A stretch of DNA of 64,000 bases from positions 1,178,001-1,242,000 of the forward strand of contig NW_027480544.1 of assembly GCF_051401765.1 (NCBI RefSeq), written 5' to 3'. A program made the translations under genes and the position numbers. The DNA is from Calliopsis andreniformis (Eukaryota; Arthropoda; Insecta; Hymenoptera; Andrenidae). The notes below the pieces were generated by a model that did not search any database, was not told where the DNA came from, and saw only the letters and a program-made list of their open reading frames with translations. Of the stretch, positions 27,401-40,336 are shown in pieces (within the stretch, counting starts at the first letter, position 1; each line of letters opens with the position of its first letter).

Positions 27401-30400
27401 CTCAATCCTCAATCCTCAATCCTCAATCCTCAATCCTCAGTCCTGAAACCTCAATCCTGAATCCTCAATCCTGAATCCTGAATCTTCAGCCCTCAGTCCT
27501 CAACAATCAGTTGTCAATCCTCAATCCTCGATAGAATATCCTCAATTCACAGGTTTCAATGCTCAATACTCAACATGCAATCTTCAAATCTCTATCCACA
27601 AACATCAATTCTCTTCACTCAACCCTCAACACTCAGTCCCCAATCATCAATCTTCAATCCTCAATCCTCAATCCTCAATCCTAAATCCTCAATCTTCAAT
27701 CATCAATACTCAATCTTCAATCCTCATTTCTCAATACTCAATCGTCAATCTTCAATCCTCAATCCTCACTCCTCAATCCTCAGTCCTCAATCCTCAATAC
27801 TCTATCTTCAATCCTCAATCCTCAATCCTCAATCCTCATTATTCAATTCTCAATACCCATTCCTCAATCTTCAATACTCAATCCTCAATCCTCGATTCTC
27901 AACCCTCAATCCTCAATCCTCAATCCTCAATCCTCAATCCTCAATCTTCAATCCTCAATACTCAAACTGCAATCCTCAATCCTCAGTCCTCACTCCTCAA
28001 TCCTCATTCTTCAATCCTCAATACCGAATCCTCAATCTTCAATCCTCAATTCTCAATCCTCAATTCTCAATCCTCAATCCTCAATCCTCAGACTTCAAAC
28101 ACCAATACTCAACCCTCAGTCCTCGTCCTCAATCCACAACCCTCAACCCTCAATCCTCAATCTTCAATCATTAATATTCAATCTTCAATCCTCAATCCTC
28201 AATCCTCAATCCTCAACCCTCAATCCTCAATCCTCAATCCTCAATCCTCAATCCTCAGTCCACGAACCACAAACCTGTATCCTCAATCCTGAATCCTCAA
28301 TCTTCAGACCTCAGTCGCCAACAATCAGTTGGCAATTCTCAATCCTCAATAGAATATCATCAACTCACAGTTTTCAATACTCAATACTCAATCTGCGATC
28401 TTCGAATCTCTGTCCACAAACATCAATTCTCATCATTCAACCCTCAACACACAGTCCCCAATCCTCAATCTTCAATCCTCAATCCTCAATCCACAATCCT
28501 CGATCCTCAATCTTCAATCCTCAATACTCAATCTTCAATCCTCCATCCTCAATCCTCAATCCTCAATCCTCAATCCTCAATCGTCAGGCTTCAATCCTCA
28601 GTACTCAATCTTCAATCCTCAATCCTCAATACTCATTCCTCAATCCTCATTCTTCAATCTCTCAATACCCAATGCTCAATCTTCAATCCTCAATTCTCAA
28701 TCCTCAACTCTCAATCCTCAATCCTCAGTCCTCAGTCCTCAAACCTCAATCCTCAACCCTCAGCCCTCATCCTCAATCCTCAATCCTCAATCCTCAATCT
28801 TCAATCCTCAATCCTCAATCCTCAACACTCAATCTTCAATCCTCAATACTCAGTCCTCAAACCTCAATTCTGTATCCTCAATCCTCAATCCTCAATCCTC
28901 TATCCTCAAACCTCAATCCTCAATCCTCAATCCTCAATCCTCAATCCTCAATCTTCAATCCTCAATACTCAATATTCAATCCTCAATCCTCAATCCTCAA
29001 TCCTCAATCCTCATTTCTCAATACTCAATCGTCAATCTTCAATCCTCAATCCTCACTCCTCAATCCTCAGTCCTCAATCCTCAATACTCTATCTTCAATC
29101 CTCAATCCTCAATCCTCAATCCTCAATCCTCAATCCTCAATCCTCAATCGTCAATCTTCAATCCTCAATACTCAATCTTCAATCCTCTATCCTCAAACCT
29201 CAATCCTCAATCCTCAATCCTCAATCCTCAATCCTCAATCTTCAATCCTCAATACTCAATATTCAATCCTCAATCCTCAATCCTCAATCCTCAGTCCTCA
29301 GTCCTGAAACCGCAATCCTGAATCCTCGATCTTGAATCCTCAATCTTCAGCCCTCAGTCCTCTACAATCAGTTGTCAATCCTCAATCCTCAAAGAATATC
29401 ATCAATTCACAGTTTTCATTACTCAATACTCAATCTGCAATCTTCAAATCTCTATCCACAAACATCAATTATCATCACTCAACCCTCAGCACTCAGTCCC
29501 CAATCCTCAATGTTCAATCCTCAATCCACAATCCTCAATCCACAATCCTCAACGCTCAATCCTCAATACACAATCTTCAATGCTCATTCCTCAATCTTCA
29601 ATCTTCAATCCTTAATACTCAATCTTCAATAATCAATCCTCAATCTTCAATCCTTAATACTCAATCTTCAATAATCAATCCTCAATTCTCAATCCTCAAT
29701 CCTCAATCCTCAATCCTCAATCCTCAATCCTCAGTCCTGAAACCTCAATCCTGAATCCTCAATCCTGAATCCTGAATCTTCAGCCCTCAGTCCTCAACAA
29801 TCAGTTGTCAATCCTCAATCCTCGATAGAATATCCTCAATTCACAGGTTTCAATGCTCAATACTCAACATGCAATCTTCAAATCTCTATCCACAAACATC
29901 AATTCTCTTCACTCAACCCTCAACACTCAGTCCCCAATCATCAATCTTCAATCCTCAATCCTCAATACTCAATCCTAAATCCTCAATCGTCAATCATCAA
30001 TACTCAATCTTCAATCCTCAATCCTCAATCCTCGGTCCTCAATCCTCAATCGTCAATCTCCAAACCTGAATACTCAATCTTCAATCCTCAATCCTCAATC
30101 CTCAGTCCTCAATCCTCAATCCTCAATCCTCATTATTCAATTCTCAATACCCATTCCTCAATCTTCAATACTCAATCCTCAATCCTCGATTCTCAACCCT
30201 CAATCCTCAGACCTCAGCCCCCAATCATCAATCCTCAAACCTCAGCCCTCATCCTCAATTCTCAATCCTCAATCCTCAATCCTCAATCTTCAATCCTCAA
30301 TACTCAATCTTCAATCCTCAATCCTCAGTCCTCAAACCTCAATCCTCAATCCTCAGACCTCAAACATCAATACTCAACCCTCAGTCCTCGTCCTCAGTCC

Positions 30401-33264
30401 TCAATCCTCAATCCTCAATCCTGAATCCTCAATCCTCAATGTTCAATCCGTAATACCCAATCCTCAATCTTCAAACCTCAATCCTCAATCCTCAATCCTC
30501 AATCCTCAATCCTCAATCCTCAATCCTCAGTCCACGAACCACAAACCTGTATCCTCAATCCTGAATCCTCAATCTTCAGACCTCAGGTCTCCACAATCAG
30601 TTTGCAATTCTCAATTATCAATAGAATATCATCAATTCACAGTTTTCAATACTCAATACTCAATCTGCAATCTTCGAATCTCTGTCCACAAACATCAATT
30701 CTCATCATTCAACCCTCAACACTCTGTCCCCAATGCTCAATCTTCAATCCTCAATCCTCAATCCACAATCCTCGATCCTCAATCTTCAATCCTCAATACT
30801 CAATCTTCAATCCTCCATCCTCAATCCTCAATCCTCAATCCTCAATCCTCAATCGTCAGGCTTCAATCCTCAGTACTCAATCTCCAATCCTCAATCCTCA
30901 ATACTCATTCCTCAATCCTCATTCTTCAATCTCTCAATTCCCAATCCTCAATCTTCAATCCTCAATCCTCAATCCTCAACTCTCAATCCTCAATCCTCAG
31001 TCCTCACTCCTCAAACCTCAATCCTCAACCCTCAGGCCTCAGCCTCAATCCTCAATCCTCAGTCCTCAATCTTCAATCCTCAATACTCAGCCCTCAAACC
31101 TCAATTCTGAATCCTCAATCCTCAGTCCTCAATCTTCAGCCCTCAGTCCTCAACAATCAGTAGTCAATCCTCAATCCTCAATAGAATATCCTCAATTCAC
31201 AGTTTTCAACACTCAATACTCAATCTGTAATTTTCAAACATCTATCCACAAACATCAATTCTCATCACTCAACCCTCAACACTCAGTCCTCAATCTTCTA
31301 TCCTCAATACTCAATCCTCAATCCTCAATCCTCAATCCTCAATCTTCAATCCTCAATACTCAATCTTCAATCCTCAATCCTCAAACCTCAATCCTCAATG
31401 ATTAATCCACAATCATCAGTCCTCAATCCTCAATCCTCAGTCCTCAGTCCTCAATCCTCAATCCTCTATCTTCAATCCTCAGTCCCAGATCCTCAATCTT
31501 CAACCCTCAATCCTCAATCCTCAATCCTCGATCCTCAGTACCCAATCCACAGTCTTCAATCCTCAATCCTCAATCCTCAACTCTCAATCCTCAATCCTCA
31601 ATCCTCAGACCTCAAACAGCAATACTCAACCCTCACTCGTCGTCCTCAATCCACAACCATCAATACTGAATCCTCAACCTTCAATCATCAATATTCAATC
31701 TTCAGTCCTCAATCCTCAATCCTCAATCCTAAATCCTCAATCCTCAATCCTCAATGTTCAATCCGCAATACCCAATCCTCAATCTTCAAACCTCAATCCT
31801 CAATCCTCAATCCTCAATCCTCAATCCTCAATCCTCAATCCTCAATCATCAGCCCACGAACCACAAACCTGTATCCTCAATCCTGAATCCTCAACCTTCA
31901 GACCTCAGTCCTCAACAACCAGTTGGCAATTCTCAATCCTCAATAGAATATCATCAATTCACAGTTTTCAATACTCAATACTGAATCTGCAATCTTCGAA
32001 TCTCTGTCCACAAACATCAATTCTCATCATTCAACCCTCAACACTCAGTCCGCAATCCTCAATATTCAATCCTCAATCCACAATCCTCAACGCTCAATCC
32101 TCAATACTCAATCTTCAATGCTCATTCCTCAATCCTCAATCCTCATTTCTCAATACTCAATCGTCAATCTTCAATCCTCAATACTCAATCTTCAATCCCC
32201 AATCCTTAATCCTCGGTCCTCAATCCTCAATCGTCAACCTCAAACCCTGAATACTCAATCTTCAGTCCTCAATCCTCAATCCTCAATCATCAATCCTCAA
32301 CCCTCATTCTTCAATCCTCAATACCCAATCCTCAATCTTCAATCATCAATCCTCAATCCTCAATTCTCAATCCTCAATCCTCAATCCACAATCCTCAAAC
32401 CTCAATCCTCAACCGTCAGTCCTCGCCCTCAGTCCCCAACCCTCAATCCTCAATCCTCCCATCTTCAATCATCAATACTCAATGTTCAATCCTCAACCCT
32501 CAATCCTCAGTCCTCAAACCTCAATCCTGAATCCTCAATCCTGAATCCTCAATCTTCAGCCCTGAGTCCTCAACAATCAGTTGTCAATTCTCAATCCTTA
32601 ATAGAATACCATCAACTCACAGATTTCAATACTCAATACTCAATCTGCAATCTTCGAATCTCTATACACAAACATCAATTCTCATCACTCTACCCTCAAC
32701 ACTCAGTCCCCAATCCTCAATCTTCAATCCTCAATCCTCAATCCACAATCCTCGATCCTCAATCCTCAATCTTCAATCCTCAATACTCAATGTTCAATAA
32801 TCAATCCTCAATTCTCAATCCTCAATACTCAATCCTCAATCGTCAATCCTCAATCCCCAATCCTCAATCTTCAATCCTCAATCCTCAATCCTCAATCCTC
32901 AATCCTCAACCCTCAATCCTCAATCGTCAATCTTCAATCCTCAATACTCAATCTTCTATCCTCTATCCTCAATCCTCAATCCTCAATTCTCAGTCCTCAT
33001 TCTTCAATCCTCAATCTTCGATCCTCAATCTTCAATCCTCAATCCTCAGCCCTCATTCTCAATCCTCAATCCACAATCCTCAAACCTCAATCCTCAACCG
33101 TCAGACCTCGTCCTCAAACCTCAACCCTCAATCCTCAATCCTCAATCTTCAATCATCAACACCCAATCTTCAATCCTCAGTCCTCAATCCTCAATCCTCA
33201 ATCCTCAATCCTCAATATTCAACGCACATCCCTCAACCATCAATCCTCAATTCTCAATACTCAA

Positions 33265-33649
33265 TAGAATATCCTGAATCCTCATGGTTCAATAATCAAT
33301 CCACAATATTCAATACTCAAATCTCAATCCTCAAACATCAATTCTCAACACTCAATCCTCAACACTCAGTCCTCTCTCTTCAATCCTCAGTCCTCAATCC
33401 TCAATCCTCAAGCGTCAATCCTCAATCCTCAATCATCAACCCTCAATCCTCAGTCCTCAAACCTCCACCCCGAATCCTCAATCCTGAATCCTCAATCTTC
33501 AGCCATAAGTCCTCAACAATCAATTGTCAATCCTCAATCATCAATAGAATATCCTCAGTTCACAGTTTTCAATACTCAATCAACATTCTTCAGTCTTCAA
33601 ATCTCAATCCGCTAACATCAACTCTCATCACGCATCCCTCAACACACAG
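33265..33649 (+). repeat. B-A composite 7 (CCATAAG form)
   Basis: A part at 33,545. It has TCCTCAT in place of TTCTCAT after the second unit, and TAATCAA and TACTCAA exchanged relative to other copies. In the A part TTCACAG is preceded by TCCTCAG, and TCCGCTA replaces TCCACAA. Confidence 0.9.
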
Positions 33650-35375
33650 TCCTCGATCTTGAATCCTCAATCCTCAATTCTCAATCTTCAATCCTCAACA
33701 CTGAACCTTCAATCCTCAATCCTCAATCCTCAGTCCTCAATCCTCAATTCTCTATCTTCAATCCTCAGTCCCCGATCCTCAATCTTCAACCCTCAATCCT
33801 CAATCCTCAATCCTCGATCCTCAATACCCAATCCACAGTCTTCAATCTTCAATCCTCAATCCTCAACTCTCAATCCTCAATCCTCAATCCTCAGACCTCA
33901 AACAGCAATACTCAACCCTCACTCGTCGTCCTCAATCCACAACCATCAATACTGAATCCTCAATCTTCAATCATCAATATTCAATCTTCAGTCCTCAACA
34001 CTCAATCCTCAATCCTAAATCCTCAATCCTCAATCCTCAATGTTCAATCCGCAATACCCAATCCTCAATCTTCAAACCTCAATCCTCAATCCTCAATCCT
34101 CAATCCTCAATCCTCAATCCTCAATCCTCAATCCTCAATCATCAGCCCACGAACCACAAACCTGTATCCTCAATCCTGAATCCTCAACCTTCAGACCTCA
34201 GTCCTCAACAACCAGTTGGCAATTCTCAATCCTCAATAGAATATCATCAATTCACAGTTTTCAATACTCAATACTGAATCTGCAATCTTCGAATCTCTGT
34301 CCACAAACATCAATTCTCATCATTCAACCCTCAACACTCAGTCCGCAATCCTCAATATTCAATCCTCAATCCACAATCCTCAATCCACAATCCTCAATTC
34401 TCAGTCCTCATTCTTCAATCCTCAATCTTCAATCCTCAATCTTCAATCCTCAATCCTCAGCCCTCATTCTCAATCCTCAATCCACAATCCTCAAACCTCA
34501 ATCCTCAACCGTCAGACCTCGTCCTCAATCCTCAACCCTCAATCCTCAATCCTCCCATCTTCAATCATCAATACTCAATCTTCAATCCTCAATCCTCAAT
34601 CCTCAGTCCGCAAAACTCTATCCTCAATCCTCAATCCTCAATCGTCAGGCTTCAATCCTCAGTACTCAATCTTCAATCCTCAATCCTCAATACTCATTCC
34701 TCAATCCTCATTCTTCAATCCTCAATACCCAATCCTCAATCTTCAATCCTCAATCCTCAATCCTCAACTCTCAATCCTCAATCCTCAGTCCTCAGTCCTC
34801 AAACCTCAATCCTCAACCCTCAGCCCTCATCCTCAATCCTCAATCCTCAATCTTCAATCCTCAATCCTCAATCCTCAATACTCAATCTTCAATCCTCAAT
34901 CCTCAGTCCTCAAACCTCAATTCTGAATCCTCAATCCTGAGTCTTCAATCTTCAGCCCTCAGTCCTCAACAATCAGTAGTCAATCCTCAATCCTCAGTAG
35001 GATATCCTCAATTCACAGTTTTCAACACTCAATACTCGATCTGCAATCTTCAAACCACTAACCACAAACATCAATTCTCATCACTCAACCCTCAACACTC
35101 AGTCCTCAATGTTCAATCCTCAATCCTCAATTCTCAACCTTCAATCCTCAATACTGAATCTTCAATCCTCAATCCTCAATCCTCAATCCTCAATACTCAA
35201 TCCTCAATCCTCAATCCTCAATCCTCAATCTTCAATCCTCAATACTCAATCGTCAATCCTCAATCCTCAATACTCAATCCTCAATCATCAATCCCGAATC
35301 TTCAATACTCAATCCTCAACCCTCATTCCTCAATCCTCAATACTCAACCATCAATCCTCAATTCTCAATACTCAA

Positions 35376-35465
35376 TAGAATATCCTGAATTCTCAGGATT
35401 CTATACTCAAACGTCAATCCTCAACCCTCTGCCCTCATCCTCAATTCTCAATCCTCAATCCTCAA
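35376..35465 (+). repeat. Type C anchor 3
   Basis: TTCTCAG form. The next type B anchor is 1,207 bases on, compared with about 361 in the middle section. Confidence 0.85.
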
Positions 35466-36582
35466 TCCTCAATCCTCAATCCTCAATGCTCAATGCTCAA
35501 TCCTCAATCCTCAGTCCTCAATCCTCAATCCTCAATCCTCAATCCTCAATTCTCAGTCCTCAATCCTCAATCTTCAATCCTCAATCCTCAATATTCAATC
35601 CTCAATCCTCAGTCCTCATTTCTCAATCCTCAATCCTCAATCCTCAGACCTCAAACATCAATACTCAACCCTCAGTCCTCGTCCTCAATCCTCAATCCTC
35701 AATCCTCAATCCTCAATCCTCAATCCTCAATCCTCAATGTTCAATCCGCAGTACCCAATCCTCAATCTTCAAACCTCAATCCTCAATCCTCAATCCTCAA
35801 TCCTCAATCCTCTATCCTCAATCCTCAGTCCACGAACCACAAACCTGTACCCTCAATCCTGAATCCTCAATCTTCAGACCTCAGTCGTCAACAATCAGTT
35901 GGCAATTCTCAATCCTCAATAGAATATCATCAACTCACAGTTTTCAATACTCAATACTCAATCTGCAATCTTCGAATCTCTGTCCACAAACATCAATTCT
36001 CATCATTCAACCCTCAACACTCAGTCCCCAATCCTCAATCTTCAATCCTCAATCCTCAATCCACAATCCTCGATCCTCAATCTTCAATCCTCATTCTTCA
36101 ATCCTCAATACCCAATCCTCAATCTTCAATCCACAATCCTCAATCCTCAATTCTCAATCCTCGATCCTCAGTCCTCAGTCCTCAAACCTCAATCCTCAAC
36201 CCTCAGCCCTCATCCTCAATCCTCAATCCTCAATCCTCAATCCTCAATCCTCAATCTTCAATCCTCAATACTCAATATTCAATCCTCAATCCTCAGTCAT
36301 CAATCTTCAATCCTCAATGCTCAATCCTCAATCCTCAATCCTCAGTCCTCAATCCTCAATCCTCAATCCTCAAACCTCAATCCTCAACAGTCAGTCCTCG
36401 TCCTCAAACCTCAACCCTCAATCCTCAATCCTCAGTCTTCAATCATCAATACTCAATCTTCAATCCTCAATCCTCAATCCTCAATCCTCAATCCTCAATC
36501 CTCAATCCTCAATATTCAACGCACAACCCTCAAGCATCAATCCTCAATACTCAACCATCAAGCCTCAAATCTCAATACTCAA

Positions 36583-36967
36583 TAGAATATCCTGAATTCT
36601 CATGGTTCAATACTCAATCCACAATATTCAATAATCAAATATCAATCCTCAAACATCAATTCTCAACACTCAATCCTCAACACTCAGTCCTCTCTCTTCA
36701 GTCCTCCATCCTCAATCCTCAATCCTCAAGCATCAATCCTCAATCCTCAATCCTCAAACCTCAATCCTCAGTCCTCAAACCTCCACCCCGAATCCTCAAT
36801 CCTGAATCCTCAATCTTCAGCCATAAGTCCTCAACAATCAATTGTCAATCCTCAATCATCAATAGAATATCCTCAATTCACAGTTTTCAATACTGAATCC
36901 CCATTCTTCAATCTTCAAATCTCAATCCACTAACATCAACTCTCATCACGCATCCCTCAACACTCAG
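36583..36967 (+). repeat. B-A composite 8 (CCATAAG form)
   Basis: A part at 36,863. ATATCAA replaces ATCTCAA and GCATCAA replaces GCGTCAA, which removes a CpG. First of the two tandem 3,369-base copies. Confidence 0.9.
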
Positions 36968-38744
36968 TCCTCAATCTTCAATCCTGAATCCTCAATTCTC
37001 AATCTTCAATCCTCAATACTGAACCTTCAATCCTCAATCCTCAATCCTCAGTCCTCTGTCCTCAATCCTCAATCCTCTATCTTCAATCCTCAGTCCCAGA
37101 TCCTCAATCTTCAACCCTCAATCCTCAATCCTCAATCCTCGATCCTCAGTACCCAATCCACAGTCTTCAATCCTCAATCCTCAATCCTCAACTCTCAATA
37201 CTCAATCCTCAATCCTCAGACCTCAAACAGCAATACTCAACCCTCACTCGTCGTCCTCAATCCACAACCATCAATACTGAATCCTCAATCTTCAATCATC
37301 AATATTCAATCTTCAGTCCTCAATCCTCAATCCTCAATCCTAAATCCTCAATCCTCAATCCTCAATGTTCAATCCGCAATACCCAATCCTCAATCTTCAA
37401 ACCTCAATCCTCAATCCTCAATCCTCAATCCTCAATCCTCAATCCTCAATCCTCAATGATCAGCCCACGAACCACAAACCTGTATCCTCAATCCTGAATC
37501 CTCAACCTTCAGACCTCAGTCCTCAACAACCAGTTGGCAATTCTCAATCCTCAATAGAATATCATCAATTCACAGTTTTCAATACTCAATACTGAATCTG
37601 CAATCTTCGAATCTCTGTCCACAAACATCAATTCTCATCATTCAACCCGCAACACTCAGTCCGCAATCCTCAATATTCAATCCTCAATCCACAATCCTCA
37701 ATCCACAATCCTCAACGCTCAATCCTCAATACTCAATCTTCAATGCTCATTCCTCAATCCTCAATCCTCATTTCTCAATACTCAATCGTCAATCTTCAAT
37801 CCTCAATACTCAATCTTCAATCCCCAATCCTTAATCCTCGGTGCTCAATCCTCAATCGTCAACCTCCAATCCTGAATACTCAATCTTCAGTCCTCAATCC
37901 TCAATCCTCTATCATCAATCCTCAACCCTCATTCTTCAATCCTCAATACCCAATCCTCAATCTTCAATCATCAATCCTCAATCCTCAATTCTCAATCCTC
38001 AATCCTCAATCCACAATCCTCAAACCTCAATCCTCAACCGTCAGTCCTCGCCCTCAGTCCCCAACCCTCAATCCTCAATCCTCCCATCTTCAATCATCAA
38101 TACTCAATGTTCAATCCTCAACCCTCAATCCTCAGTCCTCAAACCTCAATCCAGAATCCTCAATCCTGAATCCTCAATCTTCAGCCCTGAGACCTCAACA
38201 ATCAGTTGTCAATTCTCAATCCTTAATAGAATATCATCAACTCACAGTTTTCAATACTCAATACTCAATCTGCAATATTCGAATCTCTATACACAAACAT
38301 CAATTCTCATCACTCAACCCTCAACACTCAGTCCCCAATCCTCAATCTTCAATCCTCAATCCTCAATCCACAATCCTCGATCCTCAATCCTCAATCTTCA
38401 ATCCTCAATACTCAATGTTCAATAATCAATCCTCAATTCTCAATCCTCAATACTCAATCCTCAATCGTCAATCCTCAATCCCCAATCCTCAATCCTCAAT
38501 TCTCAACCTTCAATCCTCAATACTGAATCTTCAATCCTCAATCCTCAATCCTCAATCCTCAATACTCAATCCTCAATCCTCAATCCTCAATCCTCAATCT
38601 TCAATCCTCAATACTCAATCGTCAATCCTCAATCCTCAATACTCAATCCTCAATCATCAATCCCGAATCTTCAATACTCAATCCTCAACCCTCATTCCTC
38701 AATCCTCAATACTCAACCATCAATCCTCAATTCTCAATACTCAA

Positions 38745-38834
38745 TAGAATATCCTGAATTCTCAGGATTCTATACTCAAACGTCAATCCTCAACCCTCTG
38801 CCCTCATCCTCAATTCTCAATCCTCAATCCTCAA
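38745..38834 (+). repeat. Type C anchor 4
   Basis: TTCTCAG form, 3,369 bases after type C anchor 3, again 1,207 bases before a type B anchor. Confidence 0.85.
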
Positions 38835-39951
38835 TCCTCAATCCTCAATCCTCAATGCTCAATGCTCAATCCTCAATCCTCAGTCCTCAATCCTCAATCC
38901 TCAATCCTCAATCCTCAATTCTCAGTCCTCAATCCTCAATCTTCAATCCTCAATCCTCAATATTCAATCCTCAATCCTCAGTCCTCATTTCTCAATCCTC
39001 AATCCTCAATCCTCAGACCTCAAACATCAATACTCAACCCTCAGTCCTCGTCCTCAATCCTCAATCCTCAATCCTCAATCCTCAATCCTCAATCCTCAAT
39101 CCTCAATGTTCAATCCGCAGTACCCAATCCTCAATCTTCAAACCTCAATCCTCAATCCTCAATCCTCAATCCTCAATCCTCTATCCTCAATCCTCAGTCC
39201 ACGAACCACAAACCTGTACCCTCAATCCTGAATCCTCAATCTTCAGACCTCAGTCGTCAACAATCAGTTGGCAATTCTCAATCCTCAATAGAATATCATC
39301 AACTCACAGTTTTCAATACTCAATACTCAATCTGCAATCTTCGAATCTCTGTCCACAAACATCAATTCTCATCATTCAACCCTCAACACTCAGTCCCCAA
39401 TCCTCAATCTTCAATCCTCAATCCTCAATCCACAATCCTCGATCCTCAATCTTCAATCCTCATTCTTCAATCCTCAATACCCAATCCTCAATCTTCAATC
39501 CACAATCCTCAATCCTCAATTCTCAATCCTCGATCCTCAGTCCTCAGTCCTCAAACCTCAATCCTCAACCCTCAGCCCTCATCCTCAATCCTCAATCCTC
39601 AATCCTCAATCCTCAATCCTCAATCTTCAATCCTCAATACTCAATATTCAATCCTCAATCCTCAGTCATCAATCTTCAATCCTCAATGCTCAATCCTCAA
39701 TCCTCAATCCTCAGTCCTCAATCCTCAATCCTCAATCCTCAAACCTCAATCCTCAACAGTCAGTCCTCGTCCTCAAACCTCAACCCTCAATCCTCAATCC
39801 TCAGTCTTCAATCATCAATACTCAATCTTCAATCCTCAATCCTCAATCCTCAATCCTCAATCCTCAATCCTCAATCCTCAATATTCAACGCACAACCCTC
39901 AAGCATCAATCCTCAATACTCAACCATCAAGCCTCAAATCTCAATACTCAA

Positions 39952-40336
39952 TAGAATATCCTGAATTCTCATGGTTCAATACTCAATCCACAATATTCAA
40001 TAATCAAATATCAATCCTCAAACATCAATTCTCAACACTCAATCCTCAACACTCAGTCCTCTCTCTTCAGTCCTCCATCCTCAATCCTCAATCCTCAAGC
40101 ATCAATCCTCAATCCTCAATCCTCAAACCTCAATCCTCAGTCCTCAAACCTCCACCCCGAATCCTCAATCCTGAATCCTCAATCTTCAGCCATAAGTCCT
40201 CAACAATCAATTGTCAATCCTCAATCATCAATAGAATATCCTCAATTCACAGTTTTCAATACTGAATCCCCATTCTTCAATCTTCAAATCTCAATCCACT
40301 AACATCAACTCTCATCACGCATCCCTCAACACTCAG
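39952..40336 (+). repeat. B-A composite 9 (CCATAAG form)
   Basis: A part at 40,232. Same variant units as composite 8, 3,369 bases later. Confidence 0.9.

Larger units (their letters stand above)
22006..30840 (+). repeat. Block L2, about 8.8 kb copy of L1
   Basis: Type B anchors at 22,028 and 24,059; type A anchors at 22,308, 24,339, 25,101, 25,695, 25,904, 27,099, 27,532, 28,350, 29,393, 29,826 and 30,622. The pair 27,099/27,532 recurs at 29,393/29,826 with offset 2,294, whereas L1 has it once (17,224/17,657). L2 is therefore longer than L1 by 720 bases at this point. The copies look nearly identical over the aligned parts, with scattered single-base differences. Confidence 0.88.
35114..38482 (+). 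repeat. 3,369-base tandem unit, copy 1
   Basis: Contains anchors C 35,376, B 36,583, A 36,863, A 37,555 and A 38,227. Every one recurs 3,369 bases later. Upstream identity stops at about 35,114, where the units become TGTTCAA in this copy and TCCCCAA in the next, which sets the left border. Confidence 0.88.

Noticed and set aside
34040..36595. An 851-codon open frame, the longest on the + strand, as a possible gene.
   Set aside because: Other + strand frames are open over much of the same region with the same peptide pattern. Its start lies in a TGTTCAA variant and its stop at a type B anchor. Its length follows from the stop-free heptamer.
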